DNA from: Candidatus Nitrososphaera gargensis Ga9.2
Lineage (GTDB): Archaea > Thermoproteota > Nitrososphaeria > Nitrososphaerales > Nitrososphaeraceae
Assembly (NCBI RefSeq): GCF_000303155.1
Contig: NC_018719.1
Span: 1,984,001 to 2,048,000 of the forward strand
Direction: 5' to 3'
DNA: 64,000 nucleotides
Positions 35,823-44,104 of the stretch are shown piece after piece. The position numbers and the translations under genes are program-made. Numbering within the stretch: position 1 is the stretch's first letter; the number at the start of each line of letters is the position of its first letter. The notes beneath the pieces were generated by a model. The model saw only the letters and a program-made list of their open reading frames with translations, was not told where the DNA came from and searched no databases.

Positions 35823-36386
35823 CTAGGCATGTGATGCATGCGGTGGTGGCTGTCCTCCTTTTGCCAGAGATTCATCAAACGTCCCGGCAGCTTTTTCATG
35901 GAACTCTAGATTCGACTGGTCTACCTTGACAGCCTGTGGCGGGCAGACAGAGACGCATGCCATGCACCATATGCAATCATGTTCCCTTATTGGGTCTGAT
36001 TTGTCTGTGTAATCTTTTCGCTCTTCTTTGACCATACTGCCTGTACCGGCACTAGTGGCATTGGCCATCTGTGCTGCGGGAACATCATTTTCTGTTCTGT
36101 ACCATTGGAAGACCTGAACAGGGCATGCTTCTATGCAACTACCATCTGCTATGCAGGAATCCCAGTCAACTGCAATCATGGTGCCATGCACTCCTAATGG
36201 TACTAGCTCTTCGCCTCTAGCTTGGTAGGCTGCTTTCACATTTTCATTCTCTGCTGCTTCGGTGCTTCTTCCTGGTCCCCATACAAAATGATAATGCTCT
36301 CCATCGGAATGTTTATGCTTGCCAATGACTTGATGATTCTTTGGGAATTCAGAATCGATAGGCACGGCATATCTTTTGCATCTCAT
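35823..36386 (-). CDS. Zinc-type 2[4Fe-4S] ferredoxin
   Basis: 187 residues. The N-terminus has the His-rich segment GKHKHSDGEHYHFVWGPG that binds zinc in archaeal (Sulfolobus-type) ferredoxins. Two cluster motifs follow: CIADGSCIEACPVQVFQW and CIWCMACVSVCPPQAVKV. The insertion between them (about 115-150) is unusually rich in Ala/Ser/Thr and Lys. It carries low-potential electrons for 2-oxoacid oxidoreductases. The first motif shows an Asp-containing C-x4-C spacing as in thermoacidophile ferredoxins with a labile cluster. Confidence 0.9.
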   Translation of the reverse strand: MRCKRYAVPIDSEFPKNHQVIGKHKHSDGEHYHFVWGPGRSTEAAENENVKAAYQARGEELVPLGVHGTMIAVDWDSCIADGSCIEACPVQVFQWYRTENDVPAAQMANATSAGTGSMVKEERKDYTDKSDPIREHDCIWCMACVSVCPPQAVKVDQSNLEFHEKAAGTFDESLAKGGQPPPHASHA

Positions 36387-36562
36387 TGTTATTACGAATT
36401 ACATTTATGCTAACCAGAATACATTTTCTATTGAAATAACTAATTAAAATTTCATCTCTGAAATAATATGCGCTCATATGTTTTTGTAGGTAGGACTCAG
36501 AATTCAAAGTCGAGGCATATTAACAACTGATAATAATATGTTATGCCGCGCCAGTACTATTT

Positions 36563-36709
36563 ATGATAAACTTGGCTACTAGAATTGCAGACAATCTGGA
36601 GCCCAGAAAAGATTCAAAGCCAAGAGTGTGTTTTATTTGTGGAAGAAAATACAAGACAGAGCCTGCGTTCAAGGTACATATGCAAATGAAGCATAATGAT
36701 GGTCAATAA
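36563..36709 (+). CDS. C2H2 zinc-finger mini-protein
   Basis: 48 residues: MINLATRIADNLEPRKDSKP, then one finger RVCFICGRKYKTEPAFKVHM closing QMKH (C-x2-C-x12-H-x4-H). A short basic tail follows. One finger alone binds DNA weakly, so it probably works as a dimer or protein adaptor. Part of the region's mini-finger set. Confidence 0.75.
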   Translation: MINLATRIADNLEPRKDSKPRVCFICGRKYKTEPAFKVHMQMKHNDGQ

Positions 36710-36797
36710 GCATTGTAATAGCAAATGTCAAAGTGACAGGCGCTGCCGGATTGTGTATTATTGTTATTACCTATGATGCCGCAGCTTAAAGTATAAT

Positions 36798-37115
36798 ATG
36801 GCGACGCTTGACCAAGAATTTCGCAAAAGAGCTGGCGAAACTATTGAAAACTATCTGCGTATACTCAGCGGAACTTTTCCTAATAGGCAGAATCTTGCCG
36901 ACACTTGGAGGTATGAGCATGAAGATGACTTTATGTATGGACTAGTTGTAGGTCAGCTTGACGGTCTGATAGTGGGATATTTTAGAGGCATTTATGACAG
37001 AGCGCCTACAGATGAAGAATCCCAAGAAATTAAAGGAATAGTACAAGCTTATGTACAGCAGATAAAAGCATTGGTTGACCAGCTCAAGGCCAAGCGTGGC
37101 ACACTGGCAAGCTGA
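36798..37115 (+). CDS. Helical hypothetical protein
   Basis: 105 residues, helical: RKRAGETIENYLRILSGTFP, then YEHEDDFMYGLVVGQLDGL, IVGYFRGIYDRAPTDEES and a C-terminal helix QAYVQQIKALVDQLKAKRG. No cysteines or catalytic signature. ATG start with an A/T box (GTATAATATG) directly before it. Followed closely by a 38-residue cysteine-rich frame. Confidence 0.65.
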   Translation: MATLDQEFRKRAGETIENYLRILSGTFPNRQNLADTWRYEHEDDFMYGLVVGQLDGLIVGYFRGIYDRAPTDEESQEIKGIVQAYVQQIKALVDQLKAKRGTLAS

Positions 37116-37130
37116 GGTTGCTGCTAGATT

Positions 37131-37247
37131 ATGGTCGAAAGGTTGATACGATATGAAATAAACACGCATAGATGCATAAACTGCGGTACACATGCATGCT
37201 CCTGTGGTATGTGCACTCAAAGCAGTCCTAGGACAGGCATCGGCTAA
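37131..37247 (+). CDS. Cysteine-rich micro-protein
   Basis: 38 residues from ATG 37131, 15 bases after the preceding stop: RLIRYEINTHRCINCGTHAC then SCGMCTQSSPRTGIG. Five cysteines as C-x2-C-x4-C-x-C-x2-C with nearby histidines could hold one or two metal ions. It may be a metallothionein-like or Fe-S/zinc peptide; too short to place. Confidence 0.5.
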   Translation: MVERLIRYEINTHRCINCGTHACSCGMCTQSSPRTGIG

Positions 37248-37286
37248 AACAGCGGGCATCAACCTGAATCTAGGAGAAAACAAAGC

Positions 37287-37517
37287 TTGCTGCGACAGGC
37301 GGCTATTCATAATAAGGATACCAGTGTAGAACAATTCGCTAAGGGGTTAGGGATCAGGCTAGACAAGCTTGTTGTTCTCAATGAAAAAGACTGTATCAAA
37401 ATCAAGCCTAAAGGCTGGCTTGAAAAGAAAGAATGGCGCGAAATTAACGACATACTAAGAATGCAAGGGTTCAACTGGTTAGCTAACGATAAAAATAGCT
37501 GCTGGATAAAGACATGA
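37287..37517 (+). CDS. Small hypothetical protein
   Basis: 76 residues: TSVEQFAKGLGIRLDKLVVL, KPKGWLEKKEWREINDILRM, QGFNWLANDKNSCWIKT. The second half (GWL....W..IN.IL...GF.W) is a recognisable small module in archaeal hypothetical proteins, perhaps nucleic-acid binding, but I cannot name it. It converges on the winged-helix gene at 37530. Confidence 0.55.
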   Translation: MLRQAAIHNKDTSVEQFAKGLGIRLDKLVVLNEKDCIKIKPKGWLEKKEWREINDILRMQGFNWLANDKNSCWIKT

Positions 37518-37529
37518 TATGTCCTATTT

Positions 37530-37826
37530 TTACATACGTGGCAATTCGGCGACTTCCTGCTCATGGGTAAAGTGTTCAATCTTGTTGCACAGTTTCAGGA
37601 GCTTGCGACCCTTCTCGGTTGTCCTGTACAACTGTTCCTTTTTGTCATAGTCAAGCAGACCTTTTTCATTCATTATCGTTAAGTAATCTTTTAATTGTCC
37701 ATAAGACAGAAAAGCCTTGTACATTATCTTGCTCTTAGTAGCGCCGCCATTGTTTGCAGCTTCTAACATCTGCGCAACAATGTCAATTCTGCTTCTATAT
37801 TTCATGTCATTTGTTAAATTTGACAT
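37530..37826 (-). CDS. Winged-helix transcriptional regulator
   Basis: 98 residues: KYRSRIDIVAQMLEAANNGG, KSKIMYKAFLSYGQLKDYL, the recognition-wing part MNEKGLLDYDKKEQLYRTTE and KGRKLLKLCNKI. This is the archaeal single-domain winged-helix family close to the DUF4364/PadR-like type. Intact paralogs are at 49271 (very close) and 43528; a dead one at 20964. Likely a dimeric regulator; ligand unknown. Confidence 0.85.
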   Translation of the reverse strand: MSNLTNDMKYRSRIDIVAQMLEAANNGGATKSKIMYKAFLSYGQLKDYLTIMNEKGLLDYDKKEQLYRTTEKGRKLLKLCNKIEHFTHEQEVAELPRM

Positions 37827-38153
37827 TTAATAGCGTTTTGAGATATCATTCTGCAATAAAATTCCCGCTGTTGGCAAACACGATTTGGCAGCAAAAAACA
37901 ACCGACACTCGTCAGGACTAATAGACAAGACTCAAAAATCTGCTGGTTGCAGGTCAGGGCATGGGCGAGCGGGAGATGCGTAATCATTGTTATATCAACC
38001 TACAACCATGCAGATTAGCTTTTCTGCATCAAGCAACGAGTACGAGATAATAAAGAGAGATGATGGCAAGCTACTATAGTTTTCTCTAGAAGATACACGA
38101 TAGGATATCATCACAATCGTATAATTACACCCCCAGAATTGGGAATTAGCTAA
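37827..38153. other. Gap with short remnant
   Basis: A 23-codon frame MQISFSASSNEYEIIKRDDG near 38008 ends quickly and may be a truncated gene start. Otherwise nothing was recognised. Confidence 0.3.
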
Positions 38154-38549
38154 ATGCAGTCTGGGCGTAATAGCATTATGGTGCTAGATGATGAATCTGA
38201 ACTGGTGACGCTATTTAGCACCATGCTAAAGAAGAACGGATACGACGTGGCTGGCTTTACTAGCCCAATTGAAGCATCAGAGGATTTTAAATTCAACCAT
38301 GATAGATATGCACTTGTAATATCTGATATTCGTATGCACCAAATGAATGGGTTTGAAATTGTAAGAAATGTCCGAAGTGTAGACGACAAGATCAAAGTGA
38401 TTTTAATGACTGCCTTTGAAGTGCAGAAGCAAGAGTTTGAGAAGGTCTTTCCAAAAACAAAAGTTGATGAATTTATTGAAAAGCCGATTCCCTTGTCCAA
38501 GTTGGTGCAGATAGTGTCAAAATACGCTGGTACGATGCAGCCACATTAG
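38154..38549 (+). CDS. Stand-alone response-regulator receiver protein
   Basis: 131 residues, one CheY-like receiver: acidic pair DDE in IMVLDDESELVTLFSTML, phospho-acceptor Asp in YALVISDIRMHQMNGFE, Thr in VILMTAFEVQ and the Lys in FIEKPIPLSKLVQ. No output domain, so it passes phosphate or signals by binding. No histidine kinase is encoded in the window. Confidence 0.92.
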   Translation: MQSGRNSIMVLDDESELVTLFSTMLKKNGYDVAGFTSPIEASEDFKFNHDRYALVISDIRMHQMNGFEIVRNVRSVDDKIKVILMTAFEVQKQEFEKVFPKTKVDEFIEKPIPLSKLVQIVSKYAGTMQPH

Positions 38550-38863
38550 AGATATTCTTTTGCCGCTAGAATCAAGTAGCATGTGAGCTACACCAGTCAC
38601 CACGATGGATGCAACAGGTCAATAAAAGATTCCACGGCTTGAAATCAATAGAATCGTTGCTGATTCAATTACCTTGAAGAAGACCCCTAAGGATGAAGGA
38701 AACGAATTGTACCAGACATCATCATTGGATCTGCAATATAACCCATTGCAGAAAATATCTTACCCTCTTATATCCAAACAGAGCAAGGGATCTACCAAAA
38801 AAGACGACAATATGTTGGTGAGTATGTCTCTCTATATATATCCTATGTTGTATAGCAGAATTC
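38550..38863. other. Gap, nothing assigned
   Basis: AT-rich with a 73-codon open frame at 38674 that has no protein-like features and runs into the finger gene below. TCTATATATATCC near 38829-38841 may be the TATA box of that gene. Confidence 0.35.
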
Positions 38864-39004
38864 ATGGACGCAAGTCAAGCCGAACCACGCCATGAATGCA
38901 GAGTATGTGGCCGAATGTTCAAGACGCTTGAAGACCTTATGATGCATAATCGAGAGGCTCACGTAGGATGCACAACAGCCACAACGACAGGGCAGGCAAT
39001 GTAA
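38864..39004 (+). CDS. C2H2 zinc-finger mini-protein
   Basis: 46 residues: MDASQAEPRHECRVCGRMFK, then TLEDLMMHNREAH and a Thr/Ala tail. Finger spacing C-x2-C-x12-H-x4-H, with the Phe and Leu core positions. A TATATATA box about 30 bases upstream suggests a near-leaderless transcript. Member of the mini-finger set. Confidence 0.75.
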   Translation: MDASQAEPRHECRVCGRMFKTLEDLMMHNREAHVGCTTATTTGQAM

Positions 39005-39061
39005 AATAATGTCAACTACCTACCTAGATCATCGTTGAATTCTTGGAAAGCATACTTGTCA

Positions 39062-39502
39062 CTAGTCTGGAGGCAGCTCCCATTTGCTGTTTGAAATCAG
39101 TGCTATGCTAATTACTTCTGACTTGTCTGGACTGATTGGATTCTTTTTGTAGTATGCTAGTTTGTCGGTAAGCAGTTTAACCGCATGCCGAAATTCATTT
39201 GTGTTAGGGTTTATCACCTCCGCTCTACCTCTGAACATTATCCCTTTCTTTGCAGATTTAGAATACTCATCAACGACTATTGATATTGACTTATTTTGCT
39301 GCATGTTGCGGAGCTTTTTAGTTCCCTTAAATGTAGTAAGATAGAACTTACTATTCTTATTATCGAAGGCATAGATTATTGGAACCACATGTGGTGCATT
39401 TCTTTCATTATCAATAGTTGCAAGTCTTGCTACATTCATTGAATTTAGAAATTGTACATCTTTGTCTTCTAGCTTAAGCATTGAAGTTGTTGATGAAGAC
39501 AT
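39062..39502 (-). CDS. Pyridoxamine-phosphate-oxidase-fold (PPOX) protein
   Basis: 146 residues: LNSMNVARLATIDNERNAPH, VVPIIYAFDNKNSKFYLTTF, KGTKKLRNMQQNKSISIVVD. This split-barrel binds FMN or F420 as a dimer; members reduce varied small molecules. With F420 enzymes nearby, F420 is plausible but not shown. Stands alone, divergent from nothing close. Confidence 0.85.
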   Translation of the reverse strand: MSSSTTSMLKLEDKDVQFLNSMNVARLATIDNERNAPHVVPIIYAFDNKNSKFYLTTFKGTKKLRNMQQNKSISIVVDEYSKSAKKGIMFRGRAEVINPNTNEFRHAVKLLTDKLAYYKKNPISPDKSEVISIALISNSKWELPPD

Positions 39503-39823
39503 AGATGATATTGAAAAACAAACTATTAAAGTAGATTAAACGTTAAGTAGTTCTACCTTCTGCCACAATGACTTGTGTGCCTTCTTCTTGAAAAGAAAGA
39601 GTTTTGTGTAATAGTAACTCATAGCTTGCACAGAAGAGCAACATGAATAACTGATATTCGACACTATCCCAAGTGATCCTCAATTTAACTCATATTTATG
39701 CTTTAATCTTAGGTTTGGCTGGAACAGAAATGCAGACAATCGATGAACAACCAGAGATAAAAATATCAACATGACAATGCAAATTTTAAGTTGCTAAATA
39801 CTATCCGGTGCCTTTATGTACAT
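39503..39823. other. Gap, nothing assigned
   Basis: AT-rich, with promoter-like A/T stretches for both flanking genes (AATATCATCTATG region and TTTTAAGTTGC, about 39784-39794). No gene seen. Confidence 0.3.
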
Positions 39824-40300
39824 ATGGTGATATCTGACAAGCCGAGAGTTGGCAAGGCGCAAAAGAAAAAATGGATAGACCTTATCAACGAATCAGTCCA
39901 CTCAAGCGATGATATTGATATTGGCGATATAGATGCGGTCAGCCGCGACTTTGTTGTAGTAAAGAGAGGATTTGTAAATGTTCACTATTATTACATCCCA
40001 ATGGGAAAAGTTGAAGGCTGGGATGGTGATGTGCTATGGCTAAAAGTGCCTGAGGAGTATGTCAAGAGAAATTACGAGCGTGATATATTGCCTGACCCAT
40101 CGAGGTATTACATGAAGGAATTCCCTGGTTATACCGCTGTCTTTCCAGAAGTAGAGGTGATTTTGCCAAAATACACAACACCAGTATACACAGCAAAGCA
40201 CACAACCCCTGAAGACTTTCGTGTGTACCTCTGCGAACTATGCCGGACAGCATTTGATACAGAAGACGACCTGAGCCAGCATGTAAGTACTACTCATTGA
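39824..40300 (+). CDS. Beta-barrel domain joined to a C2H2 finger
   Basis: 158 residues from ATG 39824. Residues 1-125 resemble a PRC-barrel/DUF2171-type domain (DIDAVSRDFVVVKRGFVNVH, YYYIPMGKVEGWDGDVLWLK, VPEEYVKRNYERDILPDPSR). The C-terminus is a finger, YLCELCRTAFDTEDDLSQHV closing STTH (C-x2-C-x12-H-x4-H). The 11 upstream codons are less likely, as the next ATG is preceded by a better promoter spacing. Followed 11 bases later by a small membrane protein. Confidence 0.75.
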   Translation: MVISDKPRVGKAQKKKWIDLINESVHSSDDIDIGDIDAVSRDFVVVKRGFVNVHYYYIPMGKVEGWDGDVLWLKVPEEYVKRNYERDILPDPSRYYMKEFPGYTAVFPEVEVILPKYTTPVYTAKHTTPEDFRVYLCELCRTAFDTEDDLSQHVSTTH

Positions 40301-40310
40301 GTAATATTAT

Positions 40311-40472
40311 ATGACAGCAGAGCCAACGTCTCTAGGTATTGGAATAGTAGTAGCAAGTCTAATGGCATTTTTTCTTTGGGTTCGCAGAAAATTGAGAAGA
40401 TGCAAGACAGAAAGAAAAACCATTAGCAATCGCAAAATAATAGAAATCAAAAGCAATACAACAACTAGTTAG
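40311..40472 (+). CDS. Small single-helix membrane protein
   Basis: 53 residues: MTAEPTSLGIGIVVASLMAF then FLWVRRKLRRCKTERK. One membrane helix (about 8-25) followed by a strongly basic cytosolic tail. Eleven bases after the finger protein, so probably co-transcribed. Its stop is two bases before a strong RNA hairpin. Confidence 0.55.
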   Translation: MTAEPTSLGIGIVVASLMAFFLWVRRKLRRCKTERKTISNRKIIEIKSNTTTS

Positions 40473-40474
40473 AG

Positions 40475-40539
40475 TGCCGTGGACTACTCCAGGCAGGTGT
40501 TAAGCCGAAACTTAACCCTTACCTGTTTCATCCACGGCA
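40475..40539 (+). ncRNA. Strong two-part hairpin, possible structured RNA
   Basis: TGCCGTGGA at 40475-40483 pairs perfectly with TCCACGGCA at 40531-40539. Inside, CAGGT then GTTAAG pairs with CTTAAC and ACCTG, interrupted by a four-base bulge CCTT and closed by the loop CCGAAA. That gives about 20 pairs in 65 bases. Archaea rarely use hairpin terminators of this form, so a processed small RNA or 3'-end element of the preceding transcript are the options. No T arm is present, so it is not a tRNA. Confidence 0.5.
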
Positions 40540-40980
40540 GATATTGTTTAGTCTTTATGGTAAATTAATGGAGTATAACATTTTTCATGCTGATATGCTT
40601 TTGCTATTCAAAAAATAGATCCTTACTTTATACTATTATGACCATGTGCACTAGCAATGCCAAGAGGAAGAAAGTTGTCCAGCAGGACCAGAAGGCAGGT
40701 AAGCCATCTTACAGAACATACACAGAGAGTCGACGACCGTTGAATTTTGCTCCATAGGTCTCGCATCTGTATACTTCAGATATTTTGGACGGTCTTTCAG
40801 TTGATAAGGTTGCAAGTTGCACAATATACTACATGAGAGATATAGCGTAATACAATATGCATCCTACTCGTTTGCAATGACATATAAAAGTAGTAGCAAT
40901 GACGTCAGCGCAATATTGAACTTGTCTTGTCTCAGGCTTTCTTCTCTGAAATGCTTTAAAATTATGTGATTCGATGAAGA
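40540..40980. other. AT-rich gap
   Basis: A 37-codon frame from ATG 40644 (MCTSNAKRKKVVQQDQKAGK) is basic and possible but unsupported. Promoter-like A/T sequence lies before 40981. Otherwise nothing recognised. Confidence 0.3.
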
Positions 40981-41189
40981 ATGGCGAAGAAGCAGGAAAA
41001 GGACGAAGGAGAACAAAAGGTCAAAGTTGATGGCACAGTAGTCAAAGTCAAGACACTGCCGCCTAGTAAAGTAAGGCCTGCATACTACAGTGAGACATGC
41101 GATATATGTCTTCTTCTCCCAAGCCAGCTAGATATCTGGAAGAGCATAGAAAGATTGACCATGCCAAGAAGGTATCTTCAGCTGCATAA
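40981..41189 (+). pseudogene. C2H2 finger mini-protein broken by a frameshift
   Basis: Residues 1-42 read MAKKQEKDEGEQKVKVDGTV, then ending YYSETCDIC. After the second Cys the frame goes wrong. One frame on, SSSPKPARYLEEHRKIDH restores an exact C-x2-C-x12-H-x4-H finger with a KVSSAA tail to TAA 41187-41189. One base is missing near 41114. In the uncorrected frame a 70-residue product ends at 41193 and lacks both histidines. Young pseudogene or sequence error. Confidence 0.65.
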
Positions 41190-41423
41190 ATAAAAGCTGA
41201 ATCTAAAGCAGGGTGCTCTTGGAAAGCTCTGCCTTCAGACCTGCTTCTTCAAAGCACCTTAAATTGATACTAACTAGATGCGTCAATGTGCTCATGCACG
41301 GGCGATGTGGTGACTAGCTAAGCTCAAGTAATCTTTTCTGACAGACAAAATATGATAACCAACTTTTATGGAGCAAGCTAGTTGGGTCTAGCCTCTTTAG
41401 TCAAAACCCAGCGGTTTGGAGTC

Positions 41424-41633
41424 TCAGCAAGCGTGGATATTTCCATCTTGATATGGCTTTTGATTGCCGCAGTAGTGTATTGCTCCACCGTTCCTGATGA
41501 TGTCCTTGGTTCCAAATTCCAGTGCAGGCAGAGGACAGTCTTGCTGGCCACCTGATTGCATACAAAAGATGGCCCTACCAACACACTCCTTAGGATACTG
41601 GGATTCGTACGACGACAAACTTGCCATGATCAT
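41424..41633 (-). CDS. Possible cysteine-containing small protein
   Basis: 69 residues: SSYESQYPKECVGRAIFCMQ, SGGQQDCPLPALEFGTKDII, NGGAIHYCGNQKPYQDGN. Five cysteines and one His suggest metal binding. No clear family. It overlaps the start of the rightward membrane frame at 41626, so at most one of the two may be real. Confidence 0.4.
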   Translation of the reverse strand: MIMASLSSYESQYPKECVGRAIFCMQSGGQQDCPLPALEFGTKDIIRNGGAIHYCGNQKPYQDGNIHAC

Positions 41634-41757
41634 CGAAGAGCCCTACTCACAACTATTTCTGACGATAGTCGTGGTGTACCTTATCTGGCTCAGGACTATC
41701 ATTTATGCAAGAAATCACCATGACCACAAAAAGAAGAAGAATGCGAGCATTAATTAA
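41626..41757 (+). CDS. Possible small membrane protein
   Basis: 43 residues from ATG 41626: MIIEEPYSQLFLTIVVVYLI, then WLRTIIYARNHHDHKKKK. One helix and a basic His/Lys tail, like the small membrane protein at 40311. Weak support. Confidence 0.35.
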   Translation: MIIEEPYSQLFLTIVVVYLIWLRTIIYARNHHDHKKKKNASIN

Positions 41758-41874
41758 TGATGATAATAATAACAATAACTGGCTGCGGTACTCAAGACTT
41801 TTGGCAATATCCGATCCAGATAGAGCCTGCCACGACAAAGCAAATTAACTTGACAGCCTTGTCATAATAATACA

Positions 41875-42550
41875 GTGCAGAACTGCCATTACTATCATTA
41901 CCGCCTTTTAGCCACATCCTTTTTTGTTATTATTATCATTCTTGCAGCCAGCAATCCTGTTTTCTTGTATGCGCAGACTGACGAAGATCAACAAGATTTC
42001 TTTCTTGCGGGCGATCAAATAAGCGGAACGTACACTAACCCGCAACAGGATCTTGAAATTCAGCTGCCACAATGATAGAGCGGTCTTAGATTGTTGGGCG
42101 TTGTAATGGCAAGCCCTGACGGACTTGAACCATGGAAGCACCCAGCATCGATGCAGGCAGCCATGATAATTGTTGAATTTGATAGAGACATACTGGTAGA
42201 GGCAGGCGTAACCGTCCAAGAATCGTTCTCGCAAAGGTATCCTTTGGCGTGGATGGGACCGACGGTATGAATGAGTTGCCATAATTGCTGTTGATAGAGT
42301 CCTAGAGCCACCCTACGTTGTAACTGTTGATGGCAACCCGACAGACTTTTTTGTATTGGAAGACGAGATAGGAGGAGAGAATACGGTGCAGGTTAATTAC
42401 CAACACGGCTCACGCGAGATCGTGATAACTGGAACAAACGTTGTGCCCGAGTTTCCACTGCACGTGGTCGGGGCAATTGCTGAAGCGATAGGAATAATGA
42501 TTGTTGCAATTCTCACGCGGAGTACGTTATTATCCAAGAAAACCTACTAG
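41875..42550 (+). pseudogene. Exported protein with PEFP-type C-terminal anchor, broken
   Basis: The start has a signal peptide (LLATSFFVIIIILAASNPVF, cut near LYAQTD). The frame is stopped by TGA TAG at 42073-42078 and continues in the same frame as GLRLLGVVMASPDGLEPWKH, ASMQAAMIIVEFDRDILVEA. After another shift near 42270 it resumes as DRVLEPPYVVTVDGNPTDFF, ENTVQVNYQHGSREIVITGT and the anchor VVPEFPLHVVGAIAEAIGIM with IVAILTR. The PEFP motif, helix and basic end match thaumarchaeal surface-protein sorting tails. Three lesions: a pseudogene. Confidence 0.75.
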
Positions 42551-42690
42551 CGAGCCTACTGCTGCTACTGCCAATCGTCATCTAGTTTATGACTTGCGGG
42601 CGAAGCGATAGAGTTACATGCTTGGCCGCGTGGTCATATTGCTCTAGCCAATTGGCGTAGGGCTGACGGAGTTCCCGGCAAAAATGATGT

Positions 42691-43245
42691 ATGCACTCTG
42701 CAAAAGACAAGCATAAGGTAGTTAACCGGCACGGCAAAAAACCATATTGCCGGATGCCGATAGAGTTCAGCAGGCAGGCGCAGCAGGCGTTCAGCCCCGA
42801 GTTCAAGGCGCGGATAATGCAGGCATACGCCCTGTTCCCAGAACTTCAGAACAAAACAATAGCCTGCGGCCTGCTAAAGAGGCGAGGCTGGGTGCAGGGG
42901 ACTGCCATTGGCTGGGCCAACCCTCCCGTTTTCCGCCTGCAGCCAAACGTCTCTGTCTACACAATAGCGCACGAGCTGACGCACCTCGTTCAGGGAGATG
43001 GCTCCGGGATACCTCACGGCGAAGTCCCGTGCGACATCTGGACCGTGGACAAGCTGCCTGCAGAGCTCTTGGATCAGCGGCCGTACTACCTGTTGAAGAA
43101 TTCAAGGTGCGACTGGAAAAGGCACAAGCTTGCTATCAAGGATCTGTGCAGGCAGGCGATAGAGATCAGAAAGACCCAGCGGATGTACATTGTGTGGCTG
43201 CGCAACCAGATCAAAAAATTGGATTCGCCTTATAGAAGCAGTTGA
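42691..43245 (+). CDS. HExxH metallopeptidase-like protein
   Basis: 184 residues with a zinc-peptidase motif: SVYTIAHELTHLVQGDGSGI (HELTH about residue 93-97). A possible third ligand follows in PHGEVPCDIWTVDKLP. Before it, KTIACGLLKRRGWVQGTAIG looks like the beta-sheet lead of SprT/WLM-like peptidases. GC-rich codon use marks return to the core genome. The true start may be ATG 42691 or 42751 (MPIEFSRQ). Confidence 0.7.
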   Translation: MHSAKDKHKVVNRHGKKPYCRMPIEFSRQAQQAFSPEFKARIMQAYALFPELQNKTIACGLLKRRGWVQGTAIGWANPPVFRLQPNVSVYTIAHELTHLVQGDGSGIPHGEVPCDIWTVDKLPAELLDQRPYYLLKNSRCDWKRHKLAIKDLCRQAIEIRKTQRMYIVWLRNQIKKLDSPYRSS

Positions 43246-43281
43246 TATGTCAGCAGGACTACACATCAGTAGTTAATTAAC

Positions 43282-43422
43282 ATGGGTACATCGGTATTGG
43301 CGATGACCAAGATATGCGAAATTTGCAAGGAGTCGTCAGAAACGGTGATTGAGTTCAACAGCGTCCCATCGTGTGCGGCCTGCTTCAAAAACAAAATCCG
43401 GCTTTTGGCCGAAGAGAGCTGA
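43282..43422 (+). CDS. Small zinc-ribbon-like protein
   Basis: 46 residues: MGTSVLAMTKICEICKESSE, then VPSCAACFKNKIRLLAEES. Two C-x2-C pairs separated by about 17 residues make a plausible zinc site. The start could be the inner Met (43303). Between the peptidase-like gene and the regulator below, same strand. Confidence 0.6.
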   Translation: MGTSVLAMTKICEICKESSETVIEFNSVPSCAACFKNKIRLLAEES

Positions 43423-43527
43423 TCAAACTCTCTAACGATAGAAGCAGGGAATAGAATTTTATTCTATAACACTTGGGCGGTAATCTTATATCCAGACAGC
43501 CATTGCTATAGAGTCTGGAGATTTGGG

Positions 43528-43833
43528 ATGCGGAACCGGCAAAAAGATGAAATCATGAGGGATATCCTGTACAGTGCGCAGGGCGGAGCTGGCATCACCA
43601 AGATAATGTTCCATGCGTACCTAACCCACGGTCAGGCCAAGGAGTATACGCAGCTGCTGATAAAAAGCGGCCTGCTCGAGCAGGATCTCGAGACAGGATC
43701 GCTCAGGCAGTTCCGCACTACGCCAAAGGGCATCGAGTATCTGGGTGCCGTCGAAAGGATGTCCGATATGCTGGCGATAGAGACCCGGCGTGCCGCAAAG
43801 CCTGATGATGCTTCTCCCCTATCTCTACTTTAG
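43528..43833 (+). CDS. Winged-helix transcriptional regulator
   Basis: 101 residues: QKDEIMRDILYSAQGGAGIT, KIMFHAYLTHGQAKEYTQLL, IKSGLLEQDLETGSLRQFRT and TPKGIEYLGAVERM. Same architecture as the regulators at 37530 and 49271 but more diverged (HGQAKEY for YGQLKDY). Its end overlaps the convergent ferritin-like gene by nine bases. Confidence 0.8.
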   Translation: MRNRQKDEIMRDILYSAQGGAGITKIMFHAYLTHGQAKEYTQLLIKSGLLEQDLETGSLRQFRTTPKGIEYLGAVERMSDMLAIETRRAAKPDDASPLSLL

Positions 43834-44073
43834 TATGTCCTGTTTAGCTTCTCTTACCAGCTCTTCGCGCAGCATCTGCAAGTGCTTCTGCTCATCCTCT
43901 TTAATCGTGCTCCATAGCTTGGCTAGCTCGGGCTTGTTGTCCTTCTCTGCGTCGCGCATGTATTTTTCAACCGACGAGTACAGGAAATCCGCCTTTTTTT
44001 CAAGCTGACTTATTATGTTGAATGTCGAGTCTTCAAGCAGACCACTCTGCTTTGTTGTTGCTGTTTCTGTCAT
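43825..44073 (-). CDS. Helical protein, ferritin/rubrerythrin-like fragment
   Basis: 82 residues from the Met of MTETATTK. Two long helices (STFNIISQLEKKADFLYSSV; KLWSTIKEDEQKHLQMLREE). The EDEQKHLQML segment recalls the ExxH motif of ferritin-like iron proteins, but the length is half a four-helix bundle, so a dimer would be needed. Gene follows hemD in the same direction, 31 bases after, and may belong to that operon. Confidence 0.6.
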   Translation of the reverse strand: MTETATTKQSGLLEDSTFNIISQLEKKADFLYSSVEKYMRDAEKDNKPELAKLWSTIKEDEQKHLQMLREELVREAKQDILK

Positions 44074-44104
44074 GGCCGGTATGGGGCACAAAGGCTAAAA
44101 AGAG

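Noticed and set aside
40475-40539. tRNA gene, because the ends pair as a seven-base acceptor-like stem
   Set aside because: No T arm or D arm can be formed and the inner hairpin is continuous; kept only as a structured RNA.
41200-41262. Second structured RNA (AAGCAGG/CCTGCTT pairing)
   Set aside because: Seven outer pairs with two competing foldings; much weaker than the hairpin at 40475.
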